The notes under the pieces are model-generated. The model was not told the DNA's origin, ran no database searches, and saw only the letters and a list, made by a program, of their open reading frames with translations. The position numbers and the translations under genes are program-made. Below, piece after piece: positions 45,040 through 51,900 of a stretch of DNA of 51,900 nucleotides. Source of the DNA: Amanita rubescens (taxonomy: Eukaryota; Basidiomycota; Agaricomycetes; Agaricales; Amanitaceae); assembly GCA_015039365.1 (NCBI GenBank), contig WION01000373.1, forward strand, positions 1 through 51,900, written 5' to 3'. Each line of letters begins with the position of its first letter. Positions within the stretch are counted from its first letter, which is position 1.

Positions 45040-46130
45040 CAGTAATGGCTGAGTTGAGGGAAAGTTGAGGGCACGCTGGTTGCATCTCCAGAGCGTAAAA
45101 TCTTATCTTTTTCGTCCGATGAGAGGTTTGTGGGGCGTGGATCGAGTCTAAACTCCGGCGATGAAGCTTGCGGGGCCAATGCTGAGATTAGGGTGCCACA
45201 GCGAATTGAGGGAGATGTGGGGTTGGGACACAGAGGACCGTGAGCGACGCATTGGCAGGGTCGCGGAAGAGACGAGTGTGGAAGAGGGGTTCCACCACAG
45301 GAAGTTGTGTCTGGATGAACGGATTTGAGTGTATGGGTGCAGGGAGCAGGATGTCCGATGAGCACCGGCTGACATCTGGTAAGTCGTTAGATCGTTTTCA
45401 GCGAGGGAAATAGAATCATAACTCACAAGATCAATGTTGGCAGCATATATATTGGATTTCACGTCCACGATAAATTCAGATTGTCGTGCAGGGGTAAATT
45501 GAGCCTAAAGTGGGGTAGCCGAATGCCAGCGGGACTAGTTGGTCAACAGTTCCGTCCAAGCCGCGAGCACCGCGCGTTGCTATCGAGTATCTGGACCTGG
45601 AAAAGAAAGGCGGAGGGTAGTTGGTAGGATTTAATTATCATGATAGTGCAATGGAACCATTTGTCGAAACCCTAGGTGGTGCCAGGTGCGCGCTGTCTGA
45701 CAGCGTCTGTGACATCGCTTCATTGGCGTGTGTGAGCCGGTTTGTCACTTTGGATGAGCTTGTAAAGCCATTTTGCAGTAGACGTCCTTTTGAGTAGGCG
45801 GAGGACGCAGGGCTGAGCGGGAACTATCGGGTACTGTACATGATCGATCCGGTTTCCTCCGAGTCACTGTTGCTGACTGAGCTGCTGCCACTCCATCCTG
45901 CCTCAAACCGCGTTTGCTTACACCGGATACGCAGGAAGAACTTCCCACCTCTTCGCTTTAAACTTTCGGAAGTGGTACTACCCGCTCGCCGACCTTTCTC
46001 ATGCCCGCTACTACGGGAGGAGGGTTCACGCCTGGTTATACCGTTCTCGTACCCAAGAGCATGAGGGTATCTGACGCCCAGTAAGAAGTCGAAGGTCGCG
46101 GCGAGTAGTAAAGAAAAAAGTATGAAGCAA
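45040..46130. pseudogene. Decayed copy of the GT90-bZIP gene pair
   Basis: 45360-45420 matches the GT90 intron region at 30425-30480 (TGACATCTGGT, then GTTAGAT and GTTTTCAGCGAG in the same order). 45480-45620 matches GT90 exon 1. From about 45840 to 46130 the plus strand matches bZIP exon 2 (32690-32850; shared GGTACTACCCGCTC) and its 3' end (AAGAAGTC). The order and orientation are those of the intact pair, but much sequence is missing and no frame is open. Confidence 0.7.
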
Positions 46131-46439
46131 CCCGCTTTTCTGCTCTTTTTCTCTTCGTGCTAAAGGCTCTCATCTACCGTCGTTTTGTAGATTTATTTAT
46201 TTTTGGGTGTCAATTATGTGTCTCTTATGTTCATATACACGAGATGAATATATATAAGTTACAGCAAATACGAGGATCGAATAAATCATCGATGACCACC
46301 CATCCGGTGATGCGCCTGACTGCGATCTACACGTTACTCATCGACTTCCCGAATTTGATATCACCACCCACCCAGTTTTCCTTGCTGGCAGCCTCTGCAA
46401 CGGGCACAGACACAAGCACTCCATGGCCCACATAAGCAG

Positions 46440-46745
46440 ATATTCAGACTAGTTGCTTGTTGTCTAGATACAGATGGCTCGTCACGAGCAATGCGCTGGT
46501 ATTCAAGCGACGGTATGGCCGGTGTAGCCGCCAGAGTATTCGTGGCACGATCGGGTTTGGTGCGTTGGCGTTCTTTAGGAGTGGGTCCCATGTGGGGAGA
46601 AAAGTTGAACGGGAATTCTGAGCATGTTATGATCATGGAGACGAAATTGCAAAAGTGGCAAGGAGAAAGAGACTTCGAGGGAAGAGGATATGGCGGTGTA
46701 CGTCTAGACATTTGGGGATCGCGAGGCTGATTGCTAAAGGAGATG
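46440..46745 (+). pseudogene. GT90 exon 2 relic, inverted relative to 45.0-45.8 kb
   Basis: The plus strand reads CGTCACGAGCAATGCGCTGG then GTATTCAAGCGACG, matching the GT90 coding strand for TSNALVFK, and further on TTCTTTAGGAGTGGG for FFRGG. Homologous to 38085-38345. Not translatable as a whole. Confidence 0.65.
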
Positions 46746-47036
46746 AATAAGACGATCAAGAACTAGACATGTCCGTTGTCAGAGATGCATGTTCAACGTT
46801 CGCCGTATCGATGAATGTGTTTACTTGCACCCCTGCTCTGATCTTTGCATCTTGGTGAGTCTTTTCAACCTGACTACCAAATGCCTGCAGAATACGGAGT
46901 CACGAGTTTTGGTCCAGATTATAGGCCCCGCCCAATCGTCGTTCGCAGGAGACAGTGAAAATGTAACTTGTGACTGAGTGACATAATCTTCTGCACCTCT
47001 TGATCTCCTACGGTCACTATCAATCACATCGCCAAA
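46746..47036. other. Spacer and promoter of the right NLR gene
   Basis: No gene. Alignable with 38346-38680, including the segment around the start codon. Confidence 0.5.
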
Positions 47037-50000
47037 ATGAATGTTCTCAAAGACAATGCGTTCACTGAGGTCCATGGCAACTATGTGTGTTTGCCGGTCA
47101 TTAGTAATGCACTAAATTTTGATGTCATTTAGACGCACAACCAGATCATAAATAGTATGTGATCCCAATGTTGAACTTCAAATCTTATAGTGTCATATAG
47201 TGAATCAAGAGGAGCTCCTTGGTTTGTAAAAATTAAATAATCCTTCATTATACCTGATACTCTCACTGCAGACAAATTCAGAAAATGGTTGACTCCACCT
47301 GACCCATCAATCAATCATTACAATGCTAGGAAGAAACACCATAAAGACACTGGTCAGTGGCTTCTTGAGGATGATAGATATGTTACCTGGAAGAAAGAGT
47401 CTAACTCTTTCTTGTGGATCAATGGCATATGTTAGTGATATCTCCAAAGTTTTATTATTGGTCTGAGTGACTCAATGATTTCTAGCTGGTTGTGGAAAGA
47501 CACTCATTTGGTGGGTATCCTGCCTGCTGGTTCTTTTTGATGTTGGTTGAAGGAGAAAATGTGGTCTTAGTTCTACTATCATTGAGAACATCAAAGCCAT
47601 TGTTCAGAATCAGCCTGGAACTGGTTTGGCCTTTTTCTATTTTGACCTTAATGACAAGGCAAAGCAAACTTCCAAAAGTCTTCTTTCATCTCTAGTTTTG
47701 GGTCTTACAGCTCAATCTGATAATTACTTGCCCTTGGCAAGCTTATATAACACACATGGCAAGCTGTACCACCCAACAGAGGATGAACTCCTCCAATTGC
47801 TTATGAAACTTCTGCAATGCTTCAAGCAAGCCTATATAATCATTGATGCCCTTGATGAATGTGATGATTATTACCAATTATTTGATCAAGTGATCAAAGT
47901 CATCTATGACTGGCAGTTACCCAATTTTCACCTTTTGGTGAGCAGCAGGAGAGAGCAACATATTGTTACCACAATGGGAGAATGTACCTCAGGAGAAATA
48001 TATCTGTCTGCAGAATTAGTTGCTCATGACATCCTTTCCTATATCCATACAGCAGTTGGTAAGGATCATAGGTTGAGGAGATGGGGTCACACCATCCAAC
48101 AGGATGTAAAGAATGCACTGATTAGAGGGGCAAATGGAATGTATGTATTGTCATATATGATTATTATCACAAAGCAATTGAAATATTGACTCAAGGTTTC
48201 GTTGGGTTACATGCCAAGTTGAAGAATTGAAGCACTGTCCAAACCAAAAGGTACTCATGGAAACATTGAAAAGTCTTCCAAAGGATCTAGAGACCACATA
48301 TGATCAAATACTTGAAAGGATTGAAGAAAAAGAGATGCCTTCTGCAAAAGTTATTCTACAGTGGTTGGTTTTGGGAATGGGACCTTTGTTACCAGAGGAT
48401 CTATGCATTGTTGTGACATTTGATGCATCCAGTGGCAATTTTGACTCTGGCTTGGCCCTAGCACATCAAGATGATGTGATACAGTTGTGTTCTAGCCTTG
48501 TAATAAAGGCAGCTGATGATACAGTTCAACTAGCTCATGCATCTGTGAAAGAATACTTCCTTAACAAACCAACAAAAATTGGGTCACCTGATATAACTTC
48601 AACCCATGCCTCCATTGCTCATTGCTGCTTGAGATATCTTATGCAATATGGGATGCGGCAGGCTTATAAAAGAGAATTATCACTCCTGGATTATTCAGCC
48701 CAGCACTGGCCAAAGCATTATGAACTTAGCAGCAAAGATCAATCCTTGCAGGACATTACAAAAATATTTTTCCAGTGTGAAGATGGTGCTTTTCAGAGAT
48801 GGAAAAAGATGCATCATGGAGCTTGGATAATGAGACACTATGGTAATGTAACACCATGCCATTATGCTGCACTTTTTGGAATGGAAGAAATTGTCAAAAC
48901 CTTCATCACAAACAACCAATGGTCAGACACTTACAATGCAGCTTGCCAGCTTGCAGCAATTGGTGGATATATTAGAACCATCAAGCTCTTCCTTGATGAT
49001 AGGGCAAATATGGATGTGACAGATGATAGGACATATGCCAATGAATTGCAGGCATCACCATCTGAACATCATACTGTAATCAAGAAACCTTTGATGGAGG
49101 ACAGGGTGGATGTAAATGCACAGGGTGGACTCTATGGCAATATGTTACAGGCTGCATCATGTGTGGGTAATGGTGAAATTGTCAAGCTTCTCCTGGCCAA
49201 GGGAGCAGATGTAAATGCACAGGGTGGACATTATGGCAATGCATTACAGGCTGCATCATATGGGGGTCATGCTGAAATTGTCAAGCTGCTCCTGGACAAG
49301 GGAACAGATGCAAATGCACAGGGTGGATACTATGGCAATGCATTACAGGCTGCATCATATGGGGGTCATGCTGAATTTGTCAAGCTGCTCCTGGACAAGG
49401 GAACAGATGCAAATGCACAGGGTGGATACTATGGCAATGCATTACAAGCTGCATCATATGGGGGTCATGCTGAAATTGTCAAGCTGCTCCTGGACAAGGG
49501 AACAGATGCAAATGCACAGGGTGGAGAGTATGGCAATGCGTTACAAGTTGCATCATATCGGGGTCATGCTGAAATTGTCAAGCTGCTCCTGGACAAGGGA
49601 ACAGATGCAAATGCACAGGGTGGAGAGTATGGCAATGCGTTACAAGCTGCATCATATCAGGGTCATGCTGAAATTGTCAAGGTGCTCCTGGACAAGGGAA
49701 CAGATGCAAATGCACAGGGTGGAGAGTATGGCAATGCATTACAAGCTGCATCGTATGGGGGTCATGCTGAAATTGTCAAGCTGCTCCTGGACAAGGGAAC
49801 AGATGCAAATGCACAGGATGGAGAGTATGGCAATGCATTACAAGTTGCATCATATCGGGGTCATGCTGAAATTGTCAAGCTGCTCCTGGACAAGGGAACA
49901 GATGCAAATGCACAGGGTGGAAAGTATGGCAATGCATTACAAGTTGCATCATATCGGGGTCATGCTGAAATTGTCAAGCTGCTCCTGGACAAGGGAATAG

Positions 50001-51745
50001 ATGCAAATGCACAGGGTGGAAAGTATGGCAATGCATTACAAGCTGCATCATATCAGGGTCATGCTGAAATTGTCAAGCTGCTCCTGGACAAGGGAACAGA
50101 TGCAAATGCACAGGGTGGATACTATGGCAATGCATTACAAGTTGCATCATATCGGGGTCATGCTGAAATTGTCAAGCTGCTCCTGGACAAAGGAACAGAT
50201 GCAAATGCACAGGGTGGAAAGTATGGCAATGTATTACAAGCTGTATCATATTGGGGTCATGCTGAAATTATCAAGCTGCTCCTGGACAAGGGAGCAAATG
50301 TAAATGCACAGGGTGGAGAATTTGGATGTGCATTGTGTGCTGCTGCATTCAAGTGTCACACTCAAATTTTCAAACTTCTCTTGGATAATGGAGCAGACCC
50401 AAATGTACAGGTTGGACCATATGGCAATGCACTGCAAGTTGCATCATTTCAGGGTCATCTTGAAATTGTTGAGCTTCTTCTTAACAGCAAAGCAGATGCA
50501 AATGCACAAGGTGGAGAATATGGTCATGCATTGTGTGCAGCATCATGTGAAGGTTTCATTGAAGTTGTAAAGCTACTGTTACTCCATGGAGCAGATGTTA
50601 ATGCATGTGGTAAAAAATATATCAATGCATTGCAGGCTGCCACATGTGAAGGCCATGTTGACATTGCCAAGCTTCTCTTGGATAATGGAGCTAATGTGAA
50701 TGCAAATGGGGGAAGATATGGCAATGCATTGTATGCAGCATCATCTGAGTGTGATATTAAAATTGCCAAACTTCTCTTGGATAATGGAGCAGATGTCAAT
50801 GCACAGGGTGGAAGATATGGCAATGCATTGCAGGCTGGATCAGCTGAGGGCCACATTGAAATTATCAAGCTCCTTCTGAACAAGGGAGCAGATGTAAATG
50901 CTCAAGGTGGTGAATATGGCACTGCTTTGCAGGCTGCATCATATGAAGGTCATGCTGAGATTGTCAAAATTCTGTTGGATGATGGAGCAAATGTCAATGC
51001 ACAATGTGACAGATATGGGGATTCATTGCAAGCTGCATCATTCCAAGGTTGGGTGGAAATTGTCAAGCTTCTCTTGGACAGAGGTGTAGACATAAATGTG
51101 TTGGGTAGTAATGCATTGTGTGCTGCATCACTCCAGGGTCATAATGATATTGTCAAGCATCTCTTAATCTGTGGAGTGGATGTAAATATACAAGATGGAA
51201 TATATGGCAATGCATTATGTGCTGCATCATCCAGAGGTCATGTTGACATTGTACAGATTCTCTTGATTAATGGAGCAGATGCAAATGCACAAGTTGAACC
51301 ATATGGTAATGCATTGCAGGCTGCATCATATGAAGGTTTTATTACAATTGCCAAGCTTCTGTTGGATAATGGAGCAGATGTGAATGCACATGGTGGAAGA
51401 TATGGCAGTGCACTGCAAGCTGCAGCAAGTGAGGGCTATTCTGAAATTGTGAACCTTCTCCTGTACAAGGGTGCAGATGTAAATGCACAGGGTGGGTTTT
51501 ATGGAGATGCATTGATAGCTGCCTTATTTGAAGGTCATGCAGAAATTGCAAAGCTGCTCTTGGCTAATGGTGCATATGTGAATGTTTATGATGGAAGGTA
51601 TGCAAATACATATCTTTGTGGTGAATTATTACTGTATGGAAGGCTGATAAAACAACACAGATTTTTCTATCCACAAGTGAACCTCGAAATTATCAAGGAA
51701 GCCTGCCATGATCTGCAAGCATATATGAGGAGGCACTATGAGTAA
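47037..51745 (+). CDS. NACHT-ankyrin NLR-like protein, full-length copy (1457 aa)
   Basis: Exons 47037-47084, 47133-47154, 47272-47430, 47486-47510, 47571-48140 and 48196-51745 join in frame, with the same intron positions as the left copy. Leader MNVLKDNAFTEVHGNY; Walker A GISGCGKT about 75-82; Walker B AYIIIDALDECDD; SSRREQH sensor-like segment; linker with LERIEEKEMPSAKVILQWL and AHASVKEYFL. The ankyrin domain covers about residues 578-1400 in 25 units, then a tail EACHDLQAYMRRHYE and stop at 51745. NLRs with an NTPase switch and a repeat domain are taken, by family knowledge, to sense non-self or microbial ligands, the repeat domain giving specificity. Units 2-12 are nearly identical and vary mainly at two positions, as expected for a fast-evolving recognition surface. 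The gene is intact and is the best functional NLR candidate here. Confidence 0.9.
49106..51610 (+). repeat. Ankyrin repeat array, about 25 units of 99 bp (right NLR)
   Basis: Units at 49205-50320 are almost identical (CATGCTGAAATTGTCAAGCT in nearly all). Units after 50320 are diverged, one of them 9 bp short (about 51090-51180). Within the homogeneous part the codon after GCATCATAT is GGG, CGG, CAG or TGG (Gly, Arg, Gln, Trp), and the residue after GlnGlyGly is Tyr, Glu, Lys or His. Arg units also carry Val for Ala three residues upstream of Tyr. Confidence 0.92.
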
Positions 51746-51900
51746 CCTATGGTATCCTTTCAGTACTGTATTTTTGGCTTTGATTGTAAAAAGGGTCAGA
51801 GTAAGTTCCACAATTTACCTTGGCTTCATTTACCTTGGCTTCATTGATGTACTTTTGTTTCTGTATATTCCCTTCTTGCTCTGGCCTCAGATGTTTCCTT

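Larger units (their letters stand above)
45440..51745 (+). repeat. Segmental duplication, right copy
   Basis: Counterpart of 37500-42122: the same succession of GT90 relic pieces, spacer and NACHT-ankyrin gene. The right copy extends farther left into the GT90-bZIP relic and keeps a much longer ankyrin array. Confidence 0.8.

Noticed and set aside
49215..50303. Long open frames in the other reading frames of the ankyrin array (plus and minus strands)
   Set aside because: The 99 bp period is divisible by three, so any frame lacking a stop in one unit stays open across the array; translations are low-quality repeats with no domain.
49205..50320. CRISPR-like array of regularly spaced repeats
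   Set aside because: Units are contiguous coding repeats of 99 bp without unique spacers, in a eukaryotic gene.

Overview
The window looks like nuclear DNA of a mushroom-forming basidiomycete (Agaricomycetes). Genes are split by many short introns (about 38-60 bp, GT...AG), lie close together on both strands, and belong to families typical of that group: tandem cytochrome P450s, an HNH-nuclease protein, a GT90/CAP10 glycosyltransferase, an F-box protein, a ricin-B-type lectin, a Crinkler-kinase protein and NACHT-ankyrin (NLR-like) proteins. All names come from reading motifs by eye; no database was searched, so the species is not identified.

Layout. 1-1020 is a decayed copy of the disordered-protein gene at 13085-14749 and its upstream flank. 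1302-10992 is a tandem array of three P450 genes on the minus strand (1302-3557, 5246-7499, 8756-10992) with a P450 relic at about 4715-5115. 11-13 kb is empty as far as I can see. 13-22 kb holds the disordered protein, a small acidic protein (16335-16991), a sphingoid-base-phosphate phosphatase (17447-19318), an HNH protein (19728-21051) and a hemerythrin-like protein (21217-22166). 22.8-24.2 kb is an AAA+ ATPase pseudogene, 24.4-25.7 kb an F-box protein, 26.6-27.8 kb a HAD-phosphatase pseudogene, and 28.2-28.9 kb a lectin. 29.3-33.8 kb is a divergent pair, GT90 (-) and bZIP factor (+), sharing a 115 bp promoter.

34.1-37.4 kb is the most unusual gene: five consecutive Crinkler-type N-terminal (ubiquitin-like) domains, made by duplication of an exon-intron unit with a 351 bp period, followed by a fungal kinase-like domain whose C-lobe carries two frameshifts. 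37.5-42.1 kb and 45.4-51.7 kb are two copies of a segmental duplication: GT90-derived relic DNA (plus a bZIP relic in the right copy) followed by a NACHT-ankyrin gene. The left gene has 14 ankyrin units and ends in a frameshift. The right has about 25 units, roughly a dozen nearly identical at the DNA level. Both NLR genes are strikingly poor in CpG compared with their surroundings. Between them lie a CK1-like kinase (42598-43880) and a small membrane protein (44161-44900).

Functionally the right half reads as an accessory region concerned with recognition and conflict (Crinkler-kinase, NLR pair, lectin), much of it in active birth-and-death evolution. The left half is a secondary-metabolism/detoxification P450 array next to ordinary housekeeping genes such as the sphingolipid phosphatase.
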